DNA of 64,000 bases, taken from positions 9,893,997 through 9,957,996 of the forward strand of contig NC_091016.1 of the NCBI RefSeq assembly GCF_041296385.1, in the 5' to 3' direction. Position 1 is the stretch's first letter. Each line of letters starts with the position of its first letter. The stretch comes from Aphelocoma coerulescens (taxonomy: Eukaryota; Chordata; Aves; Passeriformes; Corvidae). The notes under the pieces were generated by a model. It made no database searches and was not told the origin of the DNA. It saw only the letters and a program-made list of their open reading frames with translations. Position numbers and translations under genes: made by a program. Of the stretch, positions 1 through 8,080 are shown one piece after another.

Positions 1-355
1 GCGAAGTGCGCCAGGGGAGAAGCACTTGCTGGAGAAGTCTTTCAATGTGCAAGGCTTTGAAGGCAGCACCCCAATCGGGACATGAGGAGGGCTGATGAAG
101 AACGTGGTTCTTTCTTGGCAACTTTCTCCTGTGCGAGATGTCTACCGAAGATCTTTGCTCCTTGCCAGACTGCAGTGTGCACCAGAGTACACTCTGGCCG
201 AGAAGGAGAAGGCAGACAGCACCACCATCTGACGGGCCCTATGCAGGTTATGACAGAAAGCAGACTGCCCCTGGAAGGCACTGGCAGCTACGAGTTCCCC
301 AAGTGTCAGGGGCAAATGCTGGGCGAGCTCGTCATCCTGGCACGGTTCTCTGTGC
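1..355 (+). repeat. Module S, forward partial copy
   Basis: This continues the S copy that starts at the end of the preceding unit (seen intact from 9314 onward in unit 2). It carries GGGGAGAAGCACTTGCTGG, AAGGCTTTGAAGGCAGCACC and the GGCAGACAGCACCACCATCT landmark. It is diverged from 8081-9313 by substitutions and small indels. It forms the left arm and loop of an inverted repeat with 356-700. Confidence 0.7.
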
Positions 356-700
356 GAGAGCGACTTCTCAGCGGTCCTTCTCGTGGCCCCGATTGCGCTG
401 CTGTGTTTTCAAAGTCCTGCACACTGAAAGACTCATCCAGCAAGTGCTTCTCCCCTTCAAGTTTCGCTGAGCGAGAGCTACCATGGGTAGTGTGGACGCC
501 GCGAAACCGAAGGGGTCTCCCGCTAGCTCGAGCTGCGGAAAAACCGTGCACAGCACACTGACAAGCGGCAAAGCACAATGGCCTCGCTCGGCTTCTCTTC
601 TGCCCAGACAACGAAAGGCGAAGAACGAAGCCTCAGAGCACCGGGCTTGTGCGTGCAGCATTGCAGAAAGCGCAGAGACGCCTATCGGGAATTTCGGTCC
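356..700 (-). repeat. Module S, inverted partial copy
   Basis: Read on the minus strand this segment gives, in S order, AGCCCGGTGCTCTGAGGCTTC, AGCTCGAGCT, CCTTCGGTTTCGC, GTAGCTCTCGCTCAGCGAA and GGGGAGAAGCACTTGCTGGA. It is therefore an S copy in opposite orientation to its neighbours. It pairs with the forward copy just upstream (9160-9475 against 9733-10080 in unit 2 coordinates), making an imperfect inverted repeat with arms of roughly 320 bp and a spacer of roughly 260 bp. Confidence 0.7.
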
Positions 701-1290
701 TTGCGAGAGAGTCTTGTGTGCCTCGTGGTGCTTCGAGCCGAGAAAGACCGGGCAGACAGCACCGCCACAGAGGGGGCGCTTTTGCACCTTGTAAAAGGCA
801 AGAGGACTGCTCCTGGAAGGTGGTGCGAATCCCTGTTGCCACTAGTGTCAGGAGCAAAGTGCTTGCAAGCTTATTGTCCTGGCACAGCTCTCTGCGGGAG
901 ACGTAGCCGAGAAGCTTTCCGCTTAGCTTGGGATGGCAAGAGGGACAGATTGTGCTGCTACGTAGCGCTGGGAAGGAGAGGTGCAGGGCCCAGGCGTGTT
1001 TGGGCAGAAGCAGTGCACTGGAGCGCTTGGCTGCCGACACAGCGTTCCGTGCGAGAAGCAGACCGCTGTTCGCCTCCGGGAGAATGAAGGTACGGCGTGC
1101 TCGAAAAGGCGAAGGACGAAGCCGCAGAGCACCGGGCTGGTGTGCGCGTCGTATGGGCTTGCAAGACGAAGGGTGGCTGCTGCACTCCTGCCTGCTGAAT
1201 TGACGTTCTAGCATTCGGAAGGAGGACGCTCAAGGGCACTTGCTTGTGCCGCTGCCTCTTCCTCTTCCAGCTCTAGGTGGAAGTGATTGT
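701..1290 (+). repeat. Module S, forward partial copy
   Basis: The S orientation returns to forward. GGGCAGACAGCACCGCCA lies near 750. GGTACGGCGTGCTCGAAAAG lies near 1090, and TCCTGCCTGCTGAATTGACG near 1185 closely matches 8560-8585. The join to the inverted copy near 700 was placed by eye and is uncertain by some tens of bases. Confidence 0.65.
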
Positions 1291-1593
1291 GCTTCTTCTC
1301 AAGATTCTTGTGGAAACTCTTTTGTTGAACTTTGGAGTGCAAAATCCTGGGAACTGAATGTTACATTCCATCTAGAACGAAAGTTTTATTCCTCAGTTTT
1401 TGTCAGGAACAGCTAGAATGGAAAACACATCTTGGCTTTTTGCATTCCCTTCAGAGAATATTAACACTACGCAAATCGATGCCACGATCTATTCTGTCAC
1501 CTAAATTTACTGTTTCAATCATGCACTCATACGCTGCTCGTCTGAAATTTTCTGTCCAGATTCATTTGACCTCACGCATCTTCTGTTTTGCAG

Positions 1594-1645
1594 TACCAAC
1601 AAGTCTTGCTACAGAAAGACATGCTAGATCAGCAGCAGTGTTCAG
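1594..1645 (+). other. Exon-like segment A (52 bp)
   Basis: It is preceded by a pyrimidine-rich acceptor (CATCTTCTGTTTTGCAG) with branch-like TGACCTCAC about 25 bp upstream, and followed by a donor-like CAG|GTAGGC. One frame is open for 17 codons beginning YQQVLLQ and ending DQQQCS, leaving one base. It is followed in compatible phase by segment B. Equivalent copies lie at 10972, 21076, 31180, 41284, 50662 and 60766. It is too short to name. It could equally be a chance splice-site pair. Confidence 0.35.
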
Positions 1646-1892
1646 GTAGGCCTTTGGTACGGCAGTATCTGAACAGCACGCAACTCATACCTCAGCAATT
1701 CTCCCTGTGGCTCTGCTATGCGTGCTCTCGCATTTTTTCTCTCTCACTGAGCCTAAACTGTAGAACAAAAACATCCAGGAACTGCTGCCATGGGAATGCA
1801 CAAAGACCAAAATCCCAGAGGTGGCCTGTACATTCCCTTTGCAGCCCCTGAACCATATCAAACGCACTGCTGGTCTGTACTTTTCTTTCCAG

Positions 1893-2004
1893 TGACACAT
1901 CACATTCAGTCGAGCGGATACTGCAGACAAACCGAATCACTTCCAGCTAGCGAGCTCCAATACGAAAATGTGGCCGCACAGGAAGCTTTCACTGGCCTTG
2001 CATG
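1893..2004 (+). other. Exon-like segment B (112 bp)
   Basis: The acceptor is TCTGTACTTTTCTTTCCAG, a good pyrimidine tract. The donor candidate CATG|GTACAG is weak. If segment A is spliced to it, the phase-1 remainder joins to give Val and the frame stays open through the segment, ending near QEAFTGLAW. Without the downstream splice the frame stops at 2029. Copies lie at 11271, 21375, 31479, 41583, 50961 and 61065. I do not recognise the peptide. Confidence 0.33.
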
Positions 2005-2329
2005 GTACAGTTGCAAACTTGCACTATGACTGCAGTCAAATGGTACTCAGGGCTTTTACATTGCGTCTGTACACTGCACACACCCGACGGTGTTCTGTGC
2101 CTTCACTGTCAGTTTGGCTACCATCAAGTACTTTCATGTTCCCAAGGTGCCTATTTGGCACAAAGAAAAAGATACCAGCCTTGCTGGACTGCGACTTCTT
2201 CTGCCAGTCTTTCACGTACACACTTCTCACTGGGGCTATGCACCTTTCTTCTAGGCTGTGTGGAAAGTCACATTCTTTACACTCACAGATGCCAGTTTCC
2301 ATCCTTAAAAGAGCCCGCAGCTCTGCCCA

Positions 2330-2800
2330 TGCAAGCAGTCTGAGAACCGAAGCCCGCTGGCAGCATTCAGCTTTGTCTCTTTTCAGAGCGTGTACTGCAC
2401 ACAGCACAGTATGCTGTGGGGGGTTTTCCTCCGTTATAAGTACAGTCATACTCTTTCTGTTCCACTAAGTCCACATCATCCATCTACCTCTCGCTCAGGG
2501 AAAGGCAGTAGGAGAGAGAAAAGCAGTTGCTGCATTGGTCTTTCCGAGTCCATGATTTTCAACAAACCGCCGCACTCTGGATGACAAGGGGGTGCAATGG
2601 GAGGGTCTGCTGTTCTTGCTCAAGCTGGCACTTTCATGAGCTAATGTTTGTGTAGGATGTTCACAAGTTAGTATCTGGACTCTGCGAGAGTGAAAGACAG
2701 CGCTGGGGAGCTCACATTGCCCTCTGAGTGTGGTGCAAATAAGAGTTTGTACCTGGAAGGGGGAGATCAGTGAAATCTTTTTGTCCTGACACGGTTGATT
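2330..2800 (+). repeat. Module S, diverged forward copy
   Basis: Diverged S landmarks appear in order: TTTGTCTCTTTTCAGAGCGTG near 2380; a TTTTCCTCCGTTATAAGTACAGTC stretch near 2424 (compare TTTTCCTCAGCTCGACGTACAGTC at 15832-15855); CTCTCGCTCAGGGAAAGGCA near 2489; and GGTGCAAATAAGAGTTTG near 2731 (compare GGTGCAAATACAGGTTTG at 16187-16204). It appears older than the copies at 6244-7370 and 8081-9313. Confidence 0.55.
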
Positions 2801-3460
2801 TGAGAGCAGTGGTGTTTTCAACTTGGCTCTGCACTTTGGGTGGTTTATAGCTAGGTGAGGGGCCTTTCCTTCTTTTGCAAGTCCCCCCTGCCATGCTGGG
2901 GTTGTTCTTCTGAGTGCTGACAGCGCGCAGGTTAAAGTTAACTGCTCCTCATGGCGCCCAGCACCATTCATGTGGCAATAGTTTGTTCCTTTGCGGATCC
3001 TGGCTCTTCGAATGTCTTTTGATTTCGTCCGGAAGACACTTCCATGTGGAGACAGCAACAGGTTGCTGAATGGGCACCTTTTGTGACCAATATTTACACT
3101 TGATGAAATTAGTGCATCAGGATGGTGATAGGCAACCAATGACCACTCAATTAACACTTACAATATTACTAACTTAAGCGAAACGAGGTTTTGCAAATGG
3201 CAATCTCTCCTTTGTACTGATACAGCCCTAATTTAATTTTCTTCAATGCACCAGCCTCAAGCACGGTGCTCTGCATGATTGCAAGTAAGAATTGCAAGAT
3301 TGCAAGTAGGAACATTTAGTTGGAAAGGAAAGCTGATGGCACAGGTTCACATGACGCTGTTTCTATTCTTCAAAGTGAATGTGAAACCCACTCTAACTTA
3401 TTATCCAAATAGGAGAGCACCAGGGAATGCTCATACTTTAAAGGTAGCAGGGAAAAGAGC
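2800..3460. other. Unassigned block, no feature recognised
   Basis: This mixed-composition sequence has no match I can see to S or T. A minus-strand frame is open from 3157 to 2495 (220 codons) and carries one amino-acid difference between units (Phe or Leu from the 2693 variant). It shows no domain, no convincing splice context and no codon pattern I would trust. I do not call it a gene. Three of the variable sites (2693, 3333 and 3354) lie in or next to this block. Confidence 0.4.
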
Positions 3461-3757
3461 TCAGAAGCTTGGCTCTTGCATTCCCTCTCTAACAGTTCAA
3501 CAGCTCTAGCCCAGAGAACTGCCTACTAGGAAGAGCCATTAAATTCACATGCTCTTCTATGTGCACTTTCCTCCTCAGCTTTAAGTACCATCATAATCCT
3601 TCAGTCTCACAGAGTCAGGATGCAAACAGAATTTTATCAGGGGCTGCTAAAGTCAGCAGGATGCAAATTTGTTCAACAGCTTGGCTTTTTCATTCCTTCT
3701 CTAACAGTTCAACAGCTATAGCCCACAGAACTGCCCATGAGGAAAAGCCATTAATTC
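3461..3757 (+). repeat. 85-bp local direct repeat, 212 bp apart
   Basis: Segments 3461-3545 and 3673-3757 match, with TCTCTAACAGTTCAACAGCT, AGAACTGCC and AGCCATTAA at a constant offset of 212 bp. Between them, 3560-3620 resembles a worn S core (TTCCTCCTCAGCTTTAAGTACC). The divergence between the two copies is well above that between array units, so this duplication predates amplification. Confidence 0.7.
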
Positions 3758-3820
3758 GCTGAGAACACCCTACATGCAGATCCAAAACTGCTTTCTTTGC
3801 CAAAGAGAGAAACTATGAGC

Positions 3821-4400
3821 CCATCTCAGAAGAACTGGGATCTCCTCCTCCAAAATAGAAAACATCCAGGAACTGCTCCCATCCAATGTGCCAGAACACT
3901 GTTACTGGACATTACCTGCCCTGGTGTCTAAATCAGCTGCACACCAAGGATGAGCATAGCTGCTTGTCTTGGCTTACTGCCAAGAGTTCAGAAGACCACC
4001 TTTCAGAAGTGGAAACGACATGCCAAAATTGACTTTTTCAGGAGACTGCCTTGAAAATAGGGCGTAGCAACTCCATACTTGTACAAATCAAGGCAGTGCT
4101 TCTACACCAAATATGCCAGGACAGAAAGTTGCTGCTGCCCTTTACCTCCACTAGGCAGCTTCTTATGTGCACCTGAAACACTGGGGCTAGGTGCTTTCCT
4201 TCCCATGGAAAAGCATTGTCATCCTCTCTGAGGAACTGGCGTGCTACCGCCAATATTGAATATATCTAAGAATTGCTCCTACACAAGAGGTGCCAGGAGA
4301 GAAATGTCTCAGTTGAGTTTACTTCCCCATGGGACCTTATCATCTGCTCCACCAACACTGGGATTCAGACCTTTGCATTCCAAGGAAAGGCATTATGAGT
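3821..4400 (+). repeat. Module T: diverged 180-220-bp monomers
   Basis: Three related blocks carry AACTGCTCCCATCC...TGTGCCAG (3871), AGTGCTTCTACACC...ATGCCAGGACAGAAA (4096) and ATTGCTCCTACAC...GTGCCAGGAGAGAAA (4272). The later two are 177 bp apart and the first is about 223 bp upstream. A second landmark, AACACTGGG then AAGGAAAGGCATT or ATGGAAAAGCATT, follows in the last two. The monomer length suits the satellite class of about 190 bp described at bird centromeres, but homology is untested. Confidence 0.55.
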
Positions 4401-4560
4401 CACTTGGCCTTGCGTTGCCTTCAGTACCATTGCCTGGTTTTTCCTAGCCTACCCTTGCTTTGCCTTCCTTGGCTACGTCTCTCTTGCCTATGTCTCCCTT
4501 GCCCTGCCCTGCCCTGCCTATGATTTCCTTGCTTTGCCCTGCCTTGCCTTTTCTTCCATG
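4395..4560 (-). repeat. Degenerate TTGCC-type pentamer tract (left arm)
   Basis: Pyrimidine-rich sequence is built from CTTGCC, TTTGCC, CCTGCC and similar words (for example CCCTGCCCTGCCCTGCC near 4502). It is the same pentamer family as the following tract, read on the other strand. The open frames here, rich in Leu, Pro, Cys and Ser, are repeat translation, not protein. Confidence 0.8.
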
Positions 4561-4571
4561 CAGGCAAGGCA
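4540..4571. repeat. Hairpin at the pentamer strand switch
   Basis: TGCCTTGCCT (4540-4549) is perfectly complementary to AGGCAAGGCA (4562-4571), with a 12-nt loop. This is the point where the pentamer tract changes strand. It recurs in every unit. Confidence 0.75.
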
Positions 4572-5850
4572 ATGCAGTCAAAGCAAGTTTAGGCAATTCT
4601 AGTCAAGTCAAGGGAAAGTTAGGGAAAGCAAAGCAAGAGCAGTGAGCAGGCAGCAAAGTAGGGCCAATGAGTGCGAGGCAAGAGAAGGCCCAGAAGTTGT
4701 AGTTCGGAAGGCAGGGCATAGGAAGGTAAGTCCAGTGATGCAGAGGGCAGGCAAAGACAAGAAAGGCTAGGCAAGGAAAGGCCAGCCAAGAAAGGGGTAG
4801 GCAAATAAAAACAGGGAATGCTTACACAAAGCAATGTGAAGCAAGGAACAGCTAGGCAAGTCAAGGCAAGAACACAGAAAGGTCAGTGGAGTAAGGCAAG
4901 CAAGGGAGAGATAGGAGAAGCAAGTTAAATCAAAGGAGAGGAAGACAAGACATGGAAGGCCAGGGAAGGAGGCAGTAGGCAGGGGCTGGTTATGAAAGGC
5001 AGTGCAAGGCTGTTGCTGTTGAGACGGTCACGACACACATACACTCTCTGCCCCGAGCAATGGCAAAAAACCACTTGTATTATTTATGCATCTTCTCTTA
5101 TGCACTTTTTTAGCTACATGTGCATGGACTATTATTTTGCTATAATACAATACTATTGGTTGTCTATAGTGTACACACATTCTTTGCTAAACATCAGCCA
5201 GTATCGTCCCTTTTGCAGCTGTTACAACTTCTTTCTGTTGTTTATCTTCTTGCTTCTGCAATTCTCACGGGTACAAAATGATTGTATCAACGGAAATGTC
5301 TGTGAGGCCTTCAGACCAGCTGTTGGTTCCCACAAAAGGCAAAGGAGTGGTAGACAAAAGAAGGCCAGGAATCTGTAGGCAAAGCAGGGATTGGGAGGGG
5401 TAGGCAAAGGAAAGCAAGGCCATGTTGGAAAGGGGCACAAATGTCAAGAAGGGCAAGGGTTATGCAAGGCAGTGCAAGGCAAGGGAAGGGTAGGCAGGCC
5501 AAGGCAAGACAAGAGCATGGAGGGGTGGTGCAGAAAAGGTGATGATCGGATGGATAGGCCAGTCAAAGGTGGGTAGGTGTGGGTAGACTAGGCGAGGGAA
5601 AGAGGGGTAGCAGGGCAAGGCAAGTGTTGGCTTTGCAAAGCAAGGCAAGAGAGACTTAGGCAAGGCCAAGAGAGTCATAGGAGAAGCAGGCAAGACAAGA
5701 CCAGGAAACAAGGGGTAAGAAAGTCAAGGTGGGAGATTGGTGAACAAGGCCATGCAATGGAGACATAGGAAGGGCAAGGGAGGTACACAGAGGTGTCTGT
5801 AAGGCAATGCAAGGCTGGGCTCTGCATGGCAAGGGATGATCAGGTATGGC
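4562..5850 (+). repeat. Degenerate GGCAA-type pentamer tract (right arm)
   Basis: Purine-rich top strand is dominated by GGCAAGG, GCAAGGCAAG, AGGCAAG and diverged forms. It runs for about 1.3 kb, interrupted at 5011-5334 by an AT-rich LTR-like block. The strong purine and pyrimidine strand bias is maintained through the tract. Units 3 and 4 differ from the others at offset 4878 inside it. Confidence 0.8.
5011..5334 (-). mobile_element. LTR-like AT-rich block (possible solo LTR)
   Basis: This block of about 324 bp breaks the GGCAA tract. On the minus strand it starts TGTGGGAACC and ends CAACAGCAACA, giving the TG...CA termini of a retroviral LTR. It also has a CCAATAG box (plus 5153-5159) and a TATA-like GCATAAATAATAC (plus 5077-5089) about 70 bp downstream, then a GC-richer end. 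AAGGC lies at 5006-5010 and 5336-5340, close to a target duplication but one base off and weak evidence within a GGCAA repeat. No internal retroviral genes are present. Copies lie at 14389, 24493, 34597, 44701 and 54079. The insertion predates amplification. From memory it resembles bird ERVL-type LTRs, which is inference. Confidence 0.45.
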
Positions 5851-5865
5851 AATGCCTTCATGTAC

Positions 5866-6075
5866 CCCACTGTTTCAGGAGAATATGAGAGGTGGCCCAG
5901 GGGTGGTCAAAGCCAGCAAGACCCATCTGTCCTGGCAGCTTTCCTCCGGGAGTAATCCTTGGTTGTATTGGATATGGGACATGCAATCACCATTTTAGCC
6001 ATAGACTCCTGGACAAGAATGAAAGTTCTTTTCCCTGGGAAGGAAAACACGTAGACCCACTGTTTCAGGTGCAGA
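5866..6075 (-). repeat. Module T, inverted 190-bp monomer
   Basis: CCCACTGTTTCAGG occurs at 5866 and 6056, exactly 190 bp apart. On the minus strand this reads TGCACCTGAAACAGTGGG followed by CTTCCCAGGGAAAAG. That corresponds to TGCACCTGAAACACTGGGG and CTTCCCATGGAAAAGC of the forward T monomer at 4168-4214. T copies thus flank the pentamer tract in opposite orientations. Confidence 0.6.
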
Positions 6076-6243
6076 TGAAAGACAGAACAAGGAAGGACAA
6101 GGCACTCGAAGAACGCCTTCTTTCTGGACGCGTCCTTCTGGGTGTGCTCAAGCTGCGTGGGCTCGGCAGCACTGAAGGTGTAAGAACCTGTTTCTGGCCA
6201 GGCAGTGTGCTGCAGTGCAAGGGCTGCGCCTTACTTTGTTGAA
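6076..6243. other. Short linker, nothing recognised
   Basis: This is GC-moderate sequence between the inverted T monomer and the S copy. It contains the variable site 6078 (A in units 1, 2, 3 and 5; C in units 4 and 6). No match to S or T was seen by eye. Confidence 0.4.
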
Positions 6244-7370
6244 GCAGGCAGAGCATTCTCAGCTGAATCTGCTTGTTGAAGCAGCTCTTGGCTGGACATT
6301 TGCAAGTCGCTCCACTGAGTCCATGAAGCCGGTGCCCAGCTGCTTCGTTCTTCGCCTTCTGTGGTCCGGACAGGACTGAAGCGCAGCGATGGCTTGGAGC
6401 TTTGCCGCTCTTCAGATTGTTTACTGCAGGCATCTACATTTTTCTGTGCACGGATTTTCCTCAGCTGGACATAGAATTATTTTCTTGCTGTTTTACAGTG
6501 TCCAGACCATCTGTGTAGCTCTCGGTCAGGGAAATGCGTCAAGAGAGACGCCCTTGCTGGATGAGCTTTTCGCTGGCCAAGCCTTTCGACATCCCACCAC
6601 AATTGGTCGAGGACGAGGAGAAAGGAGGGGTAACAGGGTAATATCTCTACAGTGCATCAGGTCATGTGAAATTTGTGCTGCTGCTGCCTAGTGCCCTTGC
6701 AGCTATCTGGGGAAGCAATTGCCCTTCCCTTCAGTCTCTGAGTTTCGGAGAACACGAATGCATGTAGGATGCAAGCGGAGGAGGGAAGTACAGAGTGCAC
6801 CGGTGAGTTCGCTGTTGCTTACCTGGGGAGGGCGGAGGTGCAGCCCAGCACTGGCTTTGACGTCTACGGCCGTTCTCCAGGAGAGTAGCTGCTGGAGGCT
6901 GCCAAGGGAGCTGCGAGCACGAAAGTATAGCGGGCGTCTGTCTTAGAAGAAAGGCGCAGAGCCGCACTGTGATGCGCCCTTTCAGGAGGCTGCTTGGAGA
7001 AAGGGTGCTTTAGGAGGGCCTTCTGCTTTGACGCCTGCTCCTGGCTGAGCTCTAGCTGCAGGGACTCTGCAAGGCTGAACGACTAGGAAAGTGCCTAGCT
7101 CCACGCTGTGGGATGAAGTGCTACGGCTCCGCGTTCCCTTTTGGAGACGCGAGGACTCCCTCAGCCGGCTTGGCTTGTGAACGAGCCTGCTGGACTTCTG
7201 CAACTCGGTGCACTGCACCTGCAAGCCCGGTGCTCTGCGGCTTCATTTTTCGCCTCACGTTATCCGCACGGAAGGGAAGCCCAGCGAGGGCACTGAACTT
7301 TGCCGCTTTTGCTCGTGCATGCTGCACGCACCCTCGGTGTAGCGTGCACGATTTCTTTCCACAGCTCTAT
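6244..7370 (+). repeat. Module S, forward copy (interrupted)
   Basis: S landmarks are present in order: ATTTTCCTCAGCTGGACATA (6464), GCCCTTGCTGGATGAGC (6551), GGTGCAGCCCAGCACTGGCT (6838), GAGGCTGCCAAGGGAGCTGCG (6896), TTTGACGCCTGCTCCTGGCT (7027) and AAGCCCGGTGCTCTGCGGCTTC (7223). S similarity stops near 7370 and resumes at 8081 after the AT-rich block. In long units this copy follows the 726-bp segment, so long units carry one extra S copy. The first 172 bp (6244-6415) is the recombination-junction block. Confidence 0.7.
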
Positions 7371-8080
7371 AGGAGAAAGGCTCGCGAAGGGTGTCTGGAC
7401 TTCAGGCGGCTCTCTTGAAAGCTGTGTATTGCATAGGCGAAGTTACAGCATTTCAGGGAGTGGGTATCCAGAGCCAGCCCTACAGCTGTCAGCTACAGCT
7501 GGTAGGCATACCTGGAGCCGCTTTCTGTTCAAGTTAGAAAGCATTATGTATTTTTCTTTGCTGAGTATCTCAATACATAGCAACCAATAAGCACCATACA
7601 ACAATACCTTTACATTTGCCTGTAGCCTATCATGACTACTACCATTACCATATTATAGTCATTCTTATCCAATCACAAGAGTAAGTATGTTACAATTTAA
7701 GCTTACAGTGGAAAATTCTCAGACCTCTCTTCTTCTTGCTACATCGACATTTCTTGTTTGCCTGCGATAGCTCTCTTTTTGGTAAAAACATGTTTTCTAT
7801 TTCCTTATGGCCTTCTTGAGACTTATTTACTTGGTGAAAAACATGTGCTTGTTTGTACTCACATACCGGTGTCCTAATAAAAAACATCTCCTTCCAACTC
7901 AATCTCCAACCTTTGCCTTCTCAGTTATTCAGTGATCAGTGTTTCAGCAAAACACCTTTTACTCTCTATCAAAACTCGTTTCCATTTCTACCTCATGCTA
8001 AGTTTCTACATTCAGAGATCTTTCTGTCAAGCCTACATAGCTGTGAAACTTTCTTACCAAACTTTCATCCTCTCCAACAA
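7371..8080 (+). mobile_element. AT-rich block interrupting S, possibly LTR-derived
   Basis: This is about 710 bp of AT-rich sequence between two S copies. It contains CCAAT (7584-7588) and, about 290 bp later, AATAAA (7876-7881), the order expected of promoter and poly(A) parts of an LTR. No clear TG...CA ends or target duplication could be placed, and it has no coding potential. Copies lie at 17475, 27579, 37683, 47061 and 57165. It could instead be ordinary unique sequence captured with the unit. Confidence 0.3.

Larger units (their letters stand above)
1290..2330 (+). other. Intron-like block with exon-like segments
   Basis: This stretch does not match module S and has a more AT-rich, ordinary-genome texture. 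It contains two segments flanked by splice-site-like signals (1594-1645 and 1893-2004, listed separately). It also has a short fragment near 1767-1800 (AACATCCAGGAACTGCTGCC) shared with the T monomers at 3863-3880. It may be a captured fragment of a single-copy gene, amplified with the unit. I do not recognise the gene. The block is the same in all units by eye, apart from the offset-2254 variant. Confidence 0.4.

Noticed and set aside
2495..3157. 220-codon minus-strand frame in the unassigned block
   Set aside because: It stays open in all units but so does the DNA around it. The one variant changes an amino acid, there is no recognisable domain, and the 3' part lies over a diverged S copy. 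It is not enough to call a gene.
5001..5340. Target-site duplication AAGGC around the LTR-like block
   Set aside because: The right copy is one base away from the expected edge, and AAGGC is abundant in the surrounding GGCAA tract, so it has little weight.
4395..5850. Leu/Pro/Cys-rich or Gly/Lys-rich repeat protein
   Set aside because: These frames are translations of the TTGCC/GGCAA pentamers on either strand. The reading is interrupted and shifts frame as the repeat degenerates.
6625..6642. Match of 16 out of 18 bases to the I-SceI homing endonuclease site
   Set aside because: There is no homing endonuclease gene or intron in the window, and two mismatches fall in the left half. It is treated as coincidence, repeated only because the unit is repeated.
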